Shown here: in pieces, positions 41,409 to 52,182 of the stretch
Layout of the letters: every line of letters begins with the position of its first letter
How positions within the stretch are numbered: position 1 is the stretch's first letter
Assembly (NCBI RefSeq): GCF_029233945.1
Contig: NZ_JARGOQ010000012.1
Span: 1 to 64,000 of the forward strand
Source of the DNA: Sneathiella sp.
GTDB taxonomy: Bacteria; Pseudomonadota; Alphaproteobacteria; Sneathiellales; Sneathiellaceae
Length of the DNA stretch: 64,000 bases
Direction of reading: 5' to 3'
Notes under the pieces: model-generated
Told to the model about the DNA's origin: nothing
The model's input: only the letters and a program-made list of their open reading frames with translations
The model's database searches: none
Position numbers and translations under genes: made by a program

Positions 41409-42197
41409 ATGATAAAAAAACTAAAAATGGGCTTTCTGGCCCTGGCCCTCGCAGGGGTGGCCGCCATCAGCCCGGCATCCGCGGACCTTTCCGATGTTCT
41501 GGAGGCGGGCACTGTCAAGATCGCCATTCCGGAAAACTTTCCGCCGTTTGGCTCCCTGGGGGCAGAGGGGGAATATGTCGGTTATGACGTGGATGTCGCC
41601 AAGCTGATCGCCGAGGATTTGGGTGTCGAGCTGGAACTGGTGCCCGTCACTTCGAAACAGCGTATTCCGTTCCTTGAAACCGATCGGGTCGACCTTGTTA
41701 TCTCTTCCATGGGGGCAAACCCGACGCGTGCAAAATCCATCTGGTTTTCAAGCGCTTATGCACCGTTCTTCTCAGGCGCCTTCTCGACATCCGAAATGGC
41801 TATCACCTCGCTTGCGGATCTTGCAGGCAAGAAAGTCGGTGTAACCGGCGGTACGCTTGAGGATCTGGAGTTGACCGAAAAAGGCCCTGAAGGGATTGAG
41901 ATTATCCGCTTTGGCGATAACGCGGCCAACCTTTCCGCCTATCTGTCCAAGCAGGTGGATGTGCTGGTCACCGGCAATACGGTCGCCGCCAAGCTGTCCA
42001 GCGATAATCCCGGCCTTGATATCGAGACCAAGTTCATTATCAAGGAAAGCCCGGCCTTTATCGGCATCAAGAAGGGCCAGATCGATCTTCTGCAATGGGT
42101 GAATGTTTTCATCCTGCATAAAAAGCTGGGTGGTCAGCTCAATGAGCTGTCCGAGAAATGGCTGGGCCAGGAACTCCCGCCGCTTCCATCCTTATAA
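41409..42197 (+). CDS. amino acid ABC transporter substrate-binding protein
   Basis: Signal peptide; SBP_bac_3-type FPPFGSLGAEGEYVGYDVDVAKLIAEDLGVELELVPVTSKQRIPFLETDRVDLVISSM. Confidence 0.92.
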   Translation: MIKKLKMGFLALALAGVAAISPASADLSDVLEAGTVKIAIPENFPPFGSLGAEGEYVGYDVDVAKLIAEDLGVELELVPVTSKQRIPFLETDRVDLVISSMGANPTRAKSIWFSSAYAPFFSGAFSTSEMAITSLADLAGKKVGVTGGTLEDLELTEKGPEGIEIIRFGDNAANLSAYLSKQVDVLVTGNTVAAKLSSDNPGLDIETKFIIKESPAFIGIKKGQIDLLQWVNVFILHKKLGGQLNELSEKWLGQELPPLPSL

Positions 42198-42218
42198 TCT
42201 ACATCGGTTCAGCAATCG

Positions 42219-42246
42219 GGAAGGGGCTTCGGCCCCTTCTTTTTTT
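42219..42246 (+). terminator. Rho-independent terminator after ABC transporter operon
   Basis: GAAGGGGC-TTCG-GCCCCTTC followed by T-run (tetraloop hairpin). Confidence 0.9.
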
Positions 42247-42298
42247 AAGCGGGAACTCCTGACTGCTTGCTGAAAATAGTATGCTCAAGCGCAGCAAG

Positions 42299-42709
42299 TC
42301 ATTGATAGAAAGTCTTAAGAAGCTTGACGGCGACATGCGGGTTCTCGACAATAGACGGATCCGTGAAGCGCCCGTTTTTAAATTCGGCAAATTCCGGGAT
42401 ATCCTTTACATCACCGGGGGTTAGAGTTTGAAAGCCCATCGACCAGCCTTGGAAGATGCGACTTTCCGCTTTTTCTTCGCACAGAACAATGATTCCGGAA
42501 TGCCGCTTATCTTCGCTGATCCGGGCAAAAGTTTTTGTAACGGTATCTGCTTCGCCTTCGAGCACTTGCATAAAGCTGCCGTTCTTATAGAGCAGCATAC
42601 CAGTCACATCGACCATGGCATTATTGGTACGGCTTTTTCCCAGAATATCTTTTAGTTCGGCGTCCTCCAGAAGATAGCTCGCCGAACTAACATATATGAG
42701 ATAATGCAT
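42299..42709 (-). CDS. BLUF-domain blue-light photoreceptor (short, single-domain)
   Basis: MHYLIYVSSASYLLEDAELKDILGKSRTNNAMVDVTGMLLYKNGSFMQVLEGEA and FQGWSMGF; conserved Tyr, Asn, Gln and Trp/Met positions of BLUF. Confidence 0.9.
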   Translation of the reverse strand: MHYLIYVSSASYLLEDAELKDILGKSRTNNAMVDVTGMLLYKNGSFMQVLEGEADTVTKTFARISEDKRHSGIIVLCEEKAESRIFQGWSMGFQTLTPGDVKDIPEFAEFKNGRFTDPSIVENPHVAVKLLKTFYQ

Positions 42710-42747
42710 GGTCAACACTCCTCTCGTAGCAGCGGGAAGGAAAAGTT

Positions 42748-44151
42748 CTAGCCTTCCTGCCAGTTTTCGCGGAATGCCATCGCGGTGATGTCGTCAAGGC
42801 CCTTGGAAAAGCGGTCGAACATCTCGTCGATTTCGTCTTCCGTGATGATCAGCGGTGGGCAGAGCGCAAGATTGTCCCCGGCAACGGCCCGGCTGATCAC
42901 CCCTGCGTCCTGCATGGCCTGCGCGGTTTTCGGCCCGACCTTGAATTTTGGATCGAAGGGGCGCTTGGTCTTCTTGTCCGCAACCAGTTCGATCGCGCCG
43001 ATCAGTCCCATTGAGCGGACTTCGCCGACCAGCGGATGATCGGCGAGGGCGTTGAACCGCTTATTGAAGCGTTTCGAGACATGGCGCACATGGCCGAGGA
43101 TGTTGCGCTCTTCCATCAGTTCCATGGTCCGCATGCCGACGGCGGCCGGGACCGGATGGCCGGAATAGGTGAAGCCATGGGCAAAGGCGCCATGCTTCTC
43201 GCTCTGCCGGACCATTTCATCGAAGATGTCTTCCGAGACCATCACCGCCGAGATCGGTAAATAGGCACCGGAAAGGGCTTTCGCACAGGAGAGGATATCC
43301 GGCTGGATATCAAACGTCTGCGACCCCCACATCTGGCCGGTTCGGCCAAAGCCGCAAATCACTTCATCGGCGATCATCAGCACGTCATATTTCCGAAGCA
43401 CCGACTGTATTTTATCGAAATAGGTGGCGGGTGGAATGATCACGCCGCCTGCGCCCATGATCGGTTCGGCGATGAAGGCGGCGACTGTGTCCGGCCCTTC
43501 CTTCAGGATGAGCTGCTCCAGATCATCGGCGCAGCGCGCAGCAAATTCCTCCTCCGTCTCGCCATCCTTGCCGTAGCGGTAATAATGCGGGCAGGAGGTA
43601 TGCAGGATATTCTGGATCGGCAGATCGAAATCATTATGGAGCGGCGGAAGGCCGGTCAGGCTCGCGGCGGCCACCGTGACGCCGTGATAGGCCTTCTGGC
43701 GGGAAATGATCTTCTTTTTCTCGGGCCGACCGAGGCTGTTGTTGTAATACCAGACCAGCTTGATGACGGTATCGTTCGCCTCGGAGCCTGAGTTGGCGAA
43801 GAAAACCTTTGAGAAGGGCGCTGGCGCGATCTCGAGCAGCTTTTCCGCAAGGCGGATGCCCGGCTCCGTCGATTTGCTGGCGAAGGAGTGATAGAAGGGA
43901 AGCTTGCGCATCTGCTGAATGGCGGCCTCGATCAGTTCTTCCTCGCCAAAACCGAAGGAGGCGCACCAGAGACCGGCCAGCCCCTCGATATATTCCTTGC
44001 CGTTTTCATCGAAGACGTTGACGCCCTTGCCGGTCTCGATAATCAGCGGACCTTCGGTCAGGTGTGTCGAGAGATTGGTGTAGGAATGGATCATGCTTTT
44101 CGCATCGCGGGCGGCAAGGGAATTTCCCTGAAGAAGGCTGGGGCTGCTCAT
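42748..44151 (-). CDS. class III (omega) aminotransferase
   Basis: GLAGLWCASFGFGEEEL, KVFFANSGSEANDTVIKLVWYY, LMIADEVICGFGRTGQMWGSQTFDIQPDILSCAKALSGAYLPISAVMV. Confidence 0.93.
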   Translation of the reverse strand: MSSPSLLQGNSLAARDAKSMIHSYTNLSTHLTEGPLIIETGKGVNVFDENGKEYIEGLAGLWCASFGFGEEELIEAAIQQMRKLPFYHSFASKSTEPGIRLAEKLLEIAPAPFSKVFFANSGSEANDTVIKLVWYYNNSLGRPEKKKIISRQKAYHGVTVAAASLTGLPPLHNDFDLPIQNILHTSCPHYYRYGKDGETEEEFAARCADDLEQLILKEGPDTVAAFIAEPIMGAGGVIIPPATYFDKIQSVLRKYDVLMIADEVICGFGRTGQMWGSQTFDIQPDILSCAKALSGAYLPISAVMVSEDIFDEMVRQSEKHGAFAHGFTYSGHPVPAAVGMRTMELMEERNILGHVRHVSKRFNKRFNALADHPLVGEVRSMGLIGAIELVADKKTKRPFDPKFKVGPKTAQAMQDAGVISRAVAGDNLALCPPLIITEDEIDEMFDRFSKGLDDITAMAFRENWQEG

Positions 44152-44293
44152 TGCAATATCCTCAGTTAAGAATTAGGAACGTTTATATATTTGTAGAGCG
44201 AATATAAAGCCGCTGTCAAAGCACGTTTACAACTATCTTGCCTGACGTCCCGCTCCATGGCTTAATAGGTGAAATAATCGGGGAAGTGGTCGT

Positions 44294-45217
44294 ATGAGTG
44301 AGTATTTTACCTATTCCGGTGCCGACGGGCAAGCAATCCATATATATCGCTGGATGGGGGAGAAAAAGCCAAAGGCGATTGTGCAGATCGCGCATGGTAT
44401 GGCGGAACATGGGGCTCGCTATGAGCGGCTTGCCCGGGCCCTCAATGAATTCGGTTATATCGTTTATGCGAATGATCATCGCGGCCACGGACAGACGATT
44501 GCGGAAGGAGAAGTTCCGGGCCATATGGGGGATGACGACGGCTGGAACAAGGCGGTCGAGGATCTCTATCTGCTTAACCGGGAGATCGCCGTGGAGCATC
44601 CGGGTTTGCCGATCCTGATGCTCGGTCATTCGATGGGCTCTTTCATCGTGCAGCAATATATGGCGCAGCATGGCGAGACGATTGCCGGGGCGGCGCTGTC
44701 CGCCACCAATGGTCCGCCCGGCGCCCTTGGCCGGATCGCCCAGCTTGTTATCCGCTTTGAAAAGCTGCGCTTCGGCGCGAAGGGGCACAGCCCCCTCATT
44801 GCCGGGATGACGTTCAAGACGTTTAACAAGCAGTTTGCGCCCAACCGGACGGAGTTCGACTGGCTCTCCCGTGACGAGGCAGAGGTGGACAAATATGTTG
44901 CCGATCCGCTCTGCGGCTATGACTGTTCGGTTGCAACATGGCGGGGCCTTCTGGATGCACTCCCGAGAATAGCAAGTTCCTCTGCGCTTAAAAAGATGAA
45001 CAGGCAGATGCCGATTTTTGTCTTTAACGGCAGTGAGGACCCCGTGGGCGAGAACACGAAGGGGGTGAAACGGCTCCTTGCGGCCTACCACCGGCAGGGC
45101 TTCACGCGAGTTACCCATAAATTCTATGTCGGCGGGCGGCATGAGATGCTGAACGAGATCAACCGCGACGAGGTCACGACCGATATTATCGCCTGGGCCA
45201 ACAGCATCATCGGCTAA
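44294..45217 (+). CDS. alpha/beta hydrolase (monoacylglycerol lipase-like)
   Basis: QIAHGMAEHGARYERLARALNEFGYIVYANDHRGHGQT; nucleophile LGHSMGSF. Confidence 0.92.
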   Translation: MSEYFTYSGADGQAIHIYRWMGEKKPKAIVQIAHGMAEHGARYERLARALNEFGYIVYANDHRGHGQTIAEGEVPGHMGDDDGWNKAVEDLYLLNREIAVEHPGLPILMLGHSMGSFIVQQYMAQHGETIAGAALSATNGPPGALGRIAQLVIRFEKLRFGAKGHSPLIAGMTFKTFNKQFAPNRTEFDWLSRDEAEVDKYVADPLCGYDCSVATWRGLLDALPRIASSSALKKMNRQMPIFVFNGSEDPVGENTKGVKRLLAAYHRQGFTRVTHKFYVGGRHEMLNEINRDEVTTDIIAWANSIIG

Positions 45218-45299
45218 CCGGCGTATGTCGCGGCAGGCTGGACAGCAATCGGTTGATGCCATAAGGTTTTCGCGCTCTCAATCAACAAGGAAAAACAAC

Positions 45300-46313
45300 A
45301 TGAGCGGACAGGCACAGGATCGTTATACCCTTATCGGCGGCAACGCCTCCCCTTATTCCCTGAAAATGCGCGCCCATATGCATTACCGGCGGCTGCCTTA
45401 CAACTGGGTCCTCCGCACGGTGGAGAATGATCATCTGCTGGAAGGATTGCGTCCGGTTCTCGTGCCGGTCTTGAAACTGCCGGAGGATGGCAGCCTGCAT
45501 CTCGACAGCACAAAGCTCATCTACATGCTGGAAGAACGGCACCCGGAAGATCGCTCGGTCATTCCCGACAATCCCGCCCATGCTTTCCTCTCTCATTTGG
45601 TGGAGGATATGGCGGACGAGTGGGTCACCAAGATGATGTTCCATTACCGCTGGGCCTATGACGCGGACATTCATTATGCCGCGCGCTGGATTGCTGATGA
45701 CCGCTCCCCCGGCGATACGGAGGAACAACGCGAGAAGTTCGCCCAGTTCTTTACCGATCGGCAGATTGGCCGGATGCCGCTTGTTGGCTGCACGCCGGAG
45801 AACGCCCCGATTATCGAGGCGGGCTTCCACCATATTCTGGCGCTGCTGCATGCCGATGTCGGGCAGTATAAATATCTGTTCGGCACGCGGCCCTCTATTG
45901 CCGATTTCGGGCTCTACGGCCAGCTCAGGACGCTGTCCATCGATCCGACGCCGATGTCGATCATGCGCAAGGAAGCGCAGCGGACGGAAAGCTGGCTGCG
46001 GCAGCTTGATGACGCCTCAGGAGTTGAAGGGGACTGGTTCGCCGTCGGAGATCTGCCGCCAATGACGAAGGGACTGATTACCTATAGCGCGGAGGTTTAC
46101 CTTCCCTTCCTCGCGGCCAATGCGGCGGCGGTTGAAAAAGGGGAGGAGACCTTCTCCGTCGAACTTGACGGCAAGCCTTATTCGCAGGGTGTCTTCAAAT
46201 ATCAGGTAAAATGCCTCGATGAATTGAAGAAACGCTATCAGGCCCTCCCCGAGGAGGCCAAAGCCATCGTCGATGACCTGATCGGGGAGGCCGGGATTAA
46301 AATCCTGGGCTAG
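45300..46313 (+). CDS. glutathione S-transferase family protein
   Basis: YTLIGGNASPYSLKMRAHMHYRRLPYNW; VPVLKLPEDGSLHLDSTKLIYMLEERHP. Confidence 0.8.
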   Translation: MSGQAQDRYTLIGGNASPYSLKMRAHMHYRRLPYNWVLRTVENDHLLEGLRPVLVPVLKLPEDGSLHLDSTKLIYMLEERHPEDRSVIPDNPAHAFLSHLVEDMADEWVTKMMFHYRWAYDADIHYAARWIADDRSPGDTEEQREKFAQFFTDRQIGRMPLVGCTPENAPIIEAGFHHILALLHADVGQYKYLFGTRPSIADFGLYGQLRTLSIDPTPMSIMRKEAQRTESWLRQLDDASGVEGDWFAVGDLPPMTKGLITYSAEVYLPFLAANAAAVEKGEETFSVELDGKPYSQGVFKYQVKCLDELKKRYQALPEEAKAIVDDLIGEAGIKILG

Positions 46314-46315
46314 CC

Positions 46316-47743
46316 CTAGATTGAGAAGCCGCCGAGTTTGGTTTCAAGATACTCCATGATCCCTTCCTTGGCGCCTTCACGGCCGAGGCCGCTGTCCTTC
46401 ATCCCGCCGAAGGGGGCGGCGGCGCTGGTCGGGTTGATATCATTGATGCCAATGATCCCGAAGCGCAAATCCTCAAACATCCGCATGGCGCGGGAGATAT
46501 CGCGGGTATAGACATAGGCCGCAAGGCCGTATTCCGTGTCGTTCGCCTTTTCCAGCACTTCGACCTCACTCTCGAAGCGGATGATCGGCGCGACGGGGCC
46601 GAAGGTTTCCTCCCGATAGATCAGCATGTCTTCCGTGACATTGGCGAGCACGGTCGGGGCGTAGAAATAACCCTTGTCGAGCCCGTTGGACTTGATCGGC
46701 ACGCCGCCGGTCACGAGTTCGGCGCCCTTGGATATTGCGTCCTGCACCTGCCGTTCCACTTTGTCGATGGCCGTCTGATTGACGAGGGGGCCGATGGCAA
46801 CGCCATCCTCGAACCCGCTGCCTGCCTTCATTTTCGAGACACGCTCTTCGAAGGTCGCGACGAACTGATCGTAGGAGCCGTTCTGCACGAAGAAACGGTT
46901 CGGGCTGATGCAGGCCTGCCCGGTATTGAGGAATTTGACGAGCGATCCGCCCTTGGCTGCATGGGCTGGATCGACATCCTCGAATACGACGAACGGCGCA
47001 TGGCCGCCCAGCTCCGCCGAGACGCGCTTCATATTGGCGCTCGCCTGACCGGCCAGCATCTTACCGACATTGGTGGAGCCGGTGAAGGTCAGTTTGCGCA
47101 CCGACGGATGGCTTGTAAAAACCTCCCCGATGGGTTTCGGATCGGCGGCGGTCACCAGATTGACAACCCCCGGCGGGATGCCGGCGGCCTCAAAAATCTC
47201 GAACATCGCAATGGCGCAGAGCGGTGTGGCTTCAGCCGGTTTCAGAACGATGGTACAGCCAGCCGCAAGCGCCGGGCCGGCTTTCCGTGTGATCATCGAG
47301 ATCGGGTAGTTCCAGGGAGTCACTGCCGCGACAACGCCGACGGGCTGATGCAGTACCATGAAACGCTGATCCCCGCGAGAGGAAGGAAGGATTTCCCCAT
47401 TCACGCGTTTCGCTTCCTCCGCATACCAGAGCAGGAAGTCGGCGCCGTACTGCACCTCGTTCCGGGCGGCTTTCAGCGGCTTGCCCTGTTCCTCGGTCAT
47501 AATGCGCGCGAGATCCTCTTTGCGCTCGATCATGATCTGGTAGGCCTTATAGAGGTAGGCGCTCCGCTGATAGGCGGTGGTCTTCGACCAGTCGCGGAAG
47601 GCAACATCCGCCGCCTTGATTGCGCGGGTAGCCTCCAAAGCGCCGCCATCGGCGACTTGCTTGATCACATCTCCCGTCGCGGGATTGAAAACGTCGAAGC
47701 TGTTACCGCTGTCGGCGGTAACCCATTTTCCGTCTATATACAT
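46316..47743 (-). CDS. NAD(P)-dependent succinate-semialdehyde dehydrogenase-like aldehyde dehydrogenase
   Basis: TPWNYPISMITRKAGPALAAGCTIVLKPAEATPL, ELGGHAPFVVFEDVD, FLNTGQACISPNRFF; start MYIDGKWV. Confidence 0.9.
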   Translation of the reverse strand: MYIDGKWVTADSGNSFDVFNPATGDVIKQVADGGALEATRAIKAADVAFRDWSKTTAYQRSAYLYKAYQIMIERKEDLARIMTEEQGKPLKAARNEVQYGADFLLWYAEEAKRVNGEILPSSRGDQRFMVLHQPVGVVAAVTPWNYPISMITRKAGPALAAGCTIVLKPAEATPLCAIAMFEIFEAAGIPPGVVNLVTAADPKPIGEVFTSHPSVRKLTFTGSTNVGKMLAGQASANMKRVSAELGGHAPFVVFEDVDPAHAAKGGSLVKFLNTGQACISPNRFFVQNGSYDQFVATFEERVSKMKAGSGFEDGVAIGPLVNQTAIDKVERQVQDAISKGAELVTGGVPIKSNGLDKGYFYAPTVLANVTEDMLIYREETFGPVAPIIRFESEVEVLEKANDTEYGLAAYVYTRDISRAMRMFEDLRFGIIGINDINPTSAAAPFGGMKDSGLGREGAKEGIMEYLETKLGGFSI

Positions 47744-47826
47744 TTTTTGAAACCTTTCGCGTCGGCGAGATATTTGTTTTTGTGTTTTGGCGCAGTCTAC
47801 TGATTTATCCGCGCCCGTAAAGCGGA

Positions 47827-48738
47827 TCAATCCGCCGCATCTGCGGCCTGACCCGCGAGGCGTGTTCTCTCCCGTTCCTTGATCATCCGGGAGGTAAGGC
47901 GGGAGCCGTCCTCGCTCCAGCCGGGCGGACCGAAGACATACATAAAGGCGGCATTGAGGCTCTTCGCATGGATAAGGTCAGCAAAAATTCCTGCCCATTC
48001 ATGGAAAGCGATAATCAGGGGATTAAAGCTCGCGATCTGCTTGACGATGCCATAACGGCAGGGCTCGGCCTTGTCCTCCGGTACGAAGCTGCCGAACAGC
48101 TTGTCCCAGATGATGAAAATCCCGGCGTAGTTGGCATCGAGATAGCGCGGATTGGTCGCGTGATGCACCCGGTGGTGGGACGGCGTGTTCATCACCGCCT
48201 CAAACGGCTTCCACATCTTGTCAATCGCCTCGGTATGGATCCAGAACTGATAGACGAGACTGATCCCCTTCTGGAAGATGATCAGCGCAAGCGGAAAGCC
48301 GATGAAGGAGAGTAGCAGCCAGAGTATCCAGGTACCGGCGAGACTGCCCGTCCAGGTCTGACGCAGCGCGGTGGTCAGGTTATAATATTGCGAGGAGTGA
48401 TGATTGATATGCGCGGCCCACCAGATGCGATGCTCATGGCTGAGGCGATGGAACCAATAATAGACGAAATCCTCCGCGAAGAGGATCAGGACGAACGCCC
48501 ACCAGTGATAGCCGATATCAAACAGGCGATATTGATAAACCCAGAGTGAGGCCGCGCCGACAATCCCGAAGTTCACCAGCCCGATGGCGAAATTGCCAAG
48601 CCCCATAAAGAGTGACGCGGCGCTGTCCCGCGCCTCGTAATTGGATTTTTCCGGCGCAAAACGACCGATGACCGCCTCAATCAGGATTAGAAGGACAAAG
48701 GCCGGAATGGCGAAAGTGACCGGATCAGGCAGCTGCAT
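47827..48738 (-). CDS. sterol desaturase / fatty acid hydroxylase family protein
   Basis: Histidine motifs HRLSHEHRIWWAAHINHHSSQ and HRVHHA. Confidence 0.92.
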   Translation of the reverse strand: MQLPDPVTFAIPAFVLLILIEAVIGRFAPEKSNYEARDSAASLFMGLGNFAIGLVNFGIVGAASLWVYQYRLFDIGYHWWAFVLILFAEDFVYYWFHRLSHEHRIWWAAHINHHSSQYYNLTTALRQTWTGSLAGTWILWLLLSFIGFPLALIIFQKGISLVYQFWIHTEAIDKMWKPFEAVMNTPSHHRVHHATNPRYLDANYAGIFIIWDKLFGSFVPEDKAEPCRYGIVKQIASFNPLIIAFHEWAGIFADLIHAKSLNAAFMYVFGPPGWSEDGSRLTSRMIKERERTRLAGQAADAAD

Positions 48739-49150
48739 CTTTTCCTCCGTTTATCATCGCCTCAATGATCGTGCGATCTGTCTCGCTCGCGGCGAAGGTG
48801 ACCGAGGGAAACGCAAATCCCTGACGCGGGATATAAAGTTCCCCGTCCTGCCGCCAGTCCGTTTTTTCGATGTCTGCGGCCCCTAATGTTTGAAGCACCA
48901 GCGTGTTCCCGAAACTCCGGATGAGACCGACGCCCAGAGAATTGCGCCAGCGAACCAGAGCATATTTCCCGTCGTTGCTGATAACGGAACTTGCGATCAT
49001 CTCGCCCGGCTCTTGTTGGCTGAGGAATTGCGCCACGGTCTCGGCTGTCAATTCAGCATCCCGCCGGCCTGCCACCAGCCGGATGACAAGGATTACGATC
49101 AGCACTGCGAGCGCCGCCGCAGGCAAGAGTATCAGCGGATCGATGGCCAT
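48725..49150 (-). CDS. hypothetical protein with N-terminal TM segment
   Basis: PLILLPAAALAVLIVILVIRLVAGRR hydrophobic N-terminus; overlaps downstream gene by 14 bp. Confidence 0.65.
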   Translation of the reverse strand: MAIDPLILLPAAALAVLIVILVIRLVAGRRDAELTAETVAQFLSQQEPGEMIASSVISNDGKYALVRWRNSLGVGLIRSFGNTLVLQTLGAADIEKTDWRQDGELYIPRQGFAFPSVTFAASETDRTIIEAMINGGKDAAA

Positions 49151-49377
49151 TCCCGAAAGCCCCTTGATTCGTTGTTTTCTGCGCTATTGATACAAAAAAT
49201 CCGGAGGTTTGACAAAATTCATGCTTTATAACGCCTTCTGCGCCCCGTCTCCCCTGCGTAAAGGGCCTTCAGATATATGAAAAACCGGCGAATCTCAAAG
49301 GGTCTTTACCTAAGGCGAGTGCGGTTTTATGCTGCCCTTAACAGTCTAACAAACAACACAAACATGGGATGTACTTA

Positions 49378-51006
49378 ATGCTAGGTCTTATTCAGGATCG
49401 GCCGCTGCTGATTTCTTCTTTAATCGAATATTCGGGTCTTAATCATGGCGACGTGGAAATTGTCTCGCGTTCGGTCGAAGGGCCGATCCACCGCACCAAT
49501 TACCGCAATATAAATCTGCGTGCGAAAAAGCTGGCGCAGGCATTGGGTAAGCTCGGCGTGGAGCTTGGCGACCGCATCGGTACACTTGCCTGGAATGGGT
49601 ATCGCCATATGGAGATATATTTTGGCGTGTCCGGCATGGGCGCCGTCTGTCATACGATCAATCCGCGCCTGTTCCCTGAGCAGATCGCCTATATCGTCAA
49701 TCATGCTGAGGATAAATATATCTTCGTCGATTTGACCTTTTTGCCCCTGATCGAGGCGCTGAAGGATCACCTTAAAAATGTGAAAGGCTTTATCGTGATG
49801 ACCGATGAAGCCCATATGCCGGACAGCACTCTTGATAACCTGCTCTGCTATGAGACGTTGGTCGAGGCGGAAGATGGCGATTACGCCTGGCCGCAGTTCG
49901 ACGAGATGACGGCCTCTTCACTCTGCTATACTTCCGGCACGACGGGCAACCCGAAGGGCGTGCTCTATGCCAACCGGTCAACCGTGCTGCATAGCTTCTG
50001 CGTCTGTACCAATGACGGCCTTGGCGTCAGCAACCGGGACAGCATCCTCGCCGTGGTGCCGATGTTCCATGCCAACGCCTGGGGCCTGCCATATGCCGCC
50101 GCCATGTGCGGGGCGAAGATGGTCATGCCGGGCGCGGCCATGGACGGCCCCTCGCTTTACGAACTGATGGAGGCGGAAGGCGTGACGCTCTCCGCGGGTG
50201 TGCCGACCATCTGGATGATGCTGCTTGGCCATGTGAAGGAGAACAACCTTAAATTTTCGTCCATGAAGCGCACGGTGATCGGCGGTTCCGCCGCGCCGCG
50301 TTCGATGATCGAAACCTTTGTCGATGGCCACGGGGTCGAGGTGATCCACGCTTGGGGCATGACGGAGACCAGCCCGCTCGGCACGACCGGCAACCTTCTT
50401 AAAAAGCATGAAAACCTCTCCGAGAAGGAAAGAACCGATATCCGCGTCAAGCAGGGCCGGGTGGTTTTCGGGGTTGAGCTTAAAATCACCGGAGATGACG
50501 GGAAAGAACTGCCGCGCGATGGCGTCGCTTTCGGCGATCTCAAGGTGCGCGGTCCCTGGATCACCAGTGGCTATTTCAAGGGTGAGGGCGGAAATGTCCT
50601 CGATGAGGATGGCTGGTTCACCACTGGTGACGTCGGCACTATTGATCCGGATGGCTATATGCAGATCACGGATCGTTCGAAAGATGTGATCAAGTCCGGC
50701 GGCGAGTGGATTTCCTCCATCGATGTGGAGAATGAGGCGCTTGGTTGTGCCGGTATCGTCGAGGCTGCGGTGATTGCCATTCCGCATCCAAAATGGGATG
50801 AACGCCCGCTGGTCATTGCGGTGAAGGAGAAGGGCCACGGCGTCACGCGCGAGGATGTGATCAAGCATCTGGAAAGCACGCTCGCCAAATGGCAGCTCCC
50901 CGATGATGTGGTCTTCGTCGACGAACTTCCGCATACGGCGACGGGTAAACTCCTCAAAACCAAGCTCCGCGAGGATTTCAAGGACTACAAATTGCCGACC
51001 GCGTAA
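49378..51006 (+). CDS. long-chain fatty acid--CoA ligase (AMP-binding)
   Basis: [67 protein letters not shown]. Confidence 0.95.
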   Translation: MLGLIQDRPLLISSLIEYSGLNHGDVEIVSRSVEGPIHRTNYRNINLRAKKLAQALGKLGVELGDRIGTLAWNGYRHMEIYFGVSGMGAVCHTINPRLFPEQIAYIVNHAEDKYIFVDLTFLPLIEALKDHLKNVKGFIVMTDEAHMPDSTLDNLLCYETLVEAEDGDYAWPQFDEMTASSLCYTSGTTGNPKGVLYANRSTVLHSFCVCTNDGLGVSNRDSILAVVPMFHANAWGLPYAAAMCGAKMVMPGAAMDGPSLYELMEAEGVTLSAGVPTIWMMLLGHVKENNLKFSSMKRTVIGGSAAPRSMIETFVDGHGVEVIHAWGMTETSPLGTTGNLLKKHENLSEKERTDIRVKQGRVVFGVELKITGDDGKELPRDGVAFGDLKVRGPWITSGYFKGEGGNVLDEDGWFTTGDVGTIDPDGYMQITDRSKDVIKSGGEWISSIDVENEALGCAGIVEAAVIAIPHPKWDERPLVIAVKEKGHGVTREDVIKHLESTLAKWQLPDDVVFVDELPHTATGKLLKTKLREDFKDYKLPTA

Positions 51007-51035
51007 TGCTAATGCTGTCCGTGTGATGCAAATGG

Positions 51036-51062
51036 AAAAGCCGGGCGAAAGTCCGGCTTTTT
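51036..51062 (+). terminator. Rho-independent terminator after acyl-CoA ligase
   Basis: AAAAGCCGG-GCGAAAGT-CCGGCTTTT 9-bp perfect stem. Confidence 0.85.
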
Positions 51063-51144
51063 GTCTTTCAAGTGATAAATTCCATTGTATTGGCGGGTAA
51101 ATGCAATAACTGTGGCAGGAAGCAAACTAAGCAGGGAAAACATC

Positions 51145-52155
51145 ATGCCGACACTGAACAAGCAATATCGTCTCGCCGCACGGCCCGTTGGCGTCCCGAA
51201 GGACAGCGATTGGGAATTTACCACAGAAGAACTGCCGGAAATCGGCGCGGATGAGGTGCTGGTGAAAATTCATTATGCCTCTCTCGATCCGGCCATGCGC
51301 GGCTGGATGAACGAGGGGCGCTCCTATATCCCGCCGGTCAGGATTGGCGAGGTGATGCGTGCCGGAACTGTGGGCGAGGTGATTGCTTCCAACAGCCCGG
51401 ATTTCAAGGTTGGCGATTTTGTAAGCGGCACCCTCGGCATTCAGCAATATGGCAAGGCGCTCGCGAAAGACCTCACCAAAGTCGATCCGAACCTCGCGCC
51501 GATCGAGACATATCTCGGCGGTCTCGGCATGCCGGGCCTGACAGCCTATTTCGGTCTGCTCGATGTGGGCGCGGTGAAGGAGGGCGATACAGTGCTTGTC
51601 TCCGGTGCGGCCGGGGCCGTCGGCTCCCTTGTTGGGCAGATTGCGAAAATCAAGGGCGCGCGCGCCGTCGGGATCGCGGGCGGAGCGGAGAAATGCGCCT
51701 ATGTGGTCGATGAACTCGGCTTCGATGCCTGCCTCGATTACAAATCGGGGACCTTCATGCAGGATCTGAAGGAGCCGCTGAAAAGTGGTGTTGATGTCTA
51801 TTTCGATAACGTCGGCGGGGAGATTCTGGATATCGCGCTTGCGCGCATCAACCGCCATGCCCGCATCGTGATTTGCGGCGCAATCTCTCAATATAACAAC
51901 ACGACACCGATGCGCGGACCGCAAAATTACATCAACCTTCTGGTGCATCATGCCCGCATGGAAGGCTTCGTGGTTTTCGATTATCTCTCGCGCTATGGTG
52001 AAGGCGTGAAGGAGTTGGCGACATGGTACTCCGAGGGCAAGCTCAAATTCCGCACCCAAACAGAGACGGGCATCGAGAATTTCCCCGCTGTTCTGCTCAA
52101 GTTGTTTAAGGGCGAAAACACCGGAAAACTGGTTCTGAAAGTTCTAGACGACTGA
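51145..52155 (+). CDS. NADP-dependent oxidoreductase (MDR/leukotriene B4 dehydrogenase-like)
   Basis: YASLDPAMRGWMNEGRSYIPPV, VLVSGAAGAVGSLVGQIAKIKGARAVGIAGG. Confidence 0.93.
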   Translation: MPTLNKQYRLAARPVGVPKDSDWEFTTEELPEIGADEVLVKIHYASLDPAMRGWMNEGRSYIPPVRIGEVMRAGTVGEVIASNSPDFKVGDFVSGTLGIQQYGKALAKDLTKVDPNLAPIETYLGGLGMPGLTAYFGLLDVGAVKEGDTVLVSGAAGAVGSLVGQIAKIKGARAVGIAGGAEKCAYVVDELGFDACLDYKSGTFMQDLKEPLKSGVDVYFDNVGGEILDIALARINRHARIVICGAISQYNNTTPMRGPQNYINLLVHHARMEGFVVFDYLSRYGEGVKELATWYSEGKLKFRTQTETGIENFPAVLLKLFKGENTGKLVLKVLDD

Positions 52156-52182
52156 CAGATAAGCGTTTTTCACGTATGATAG

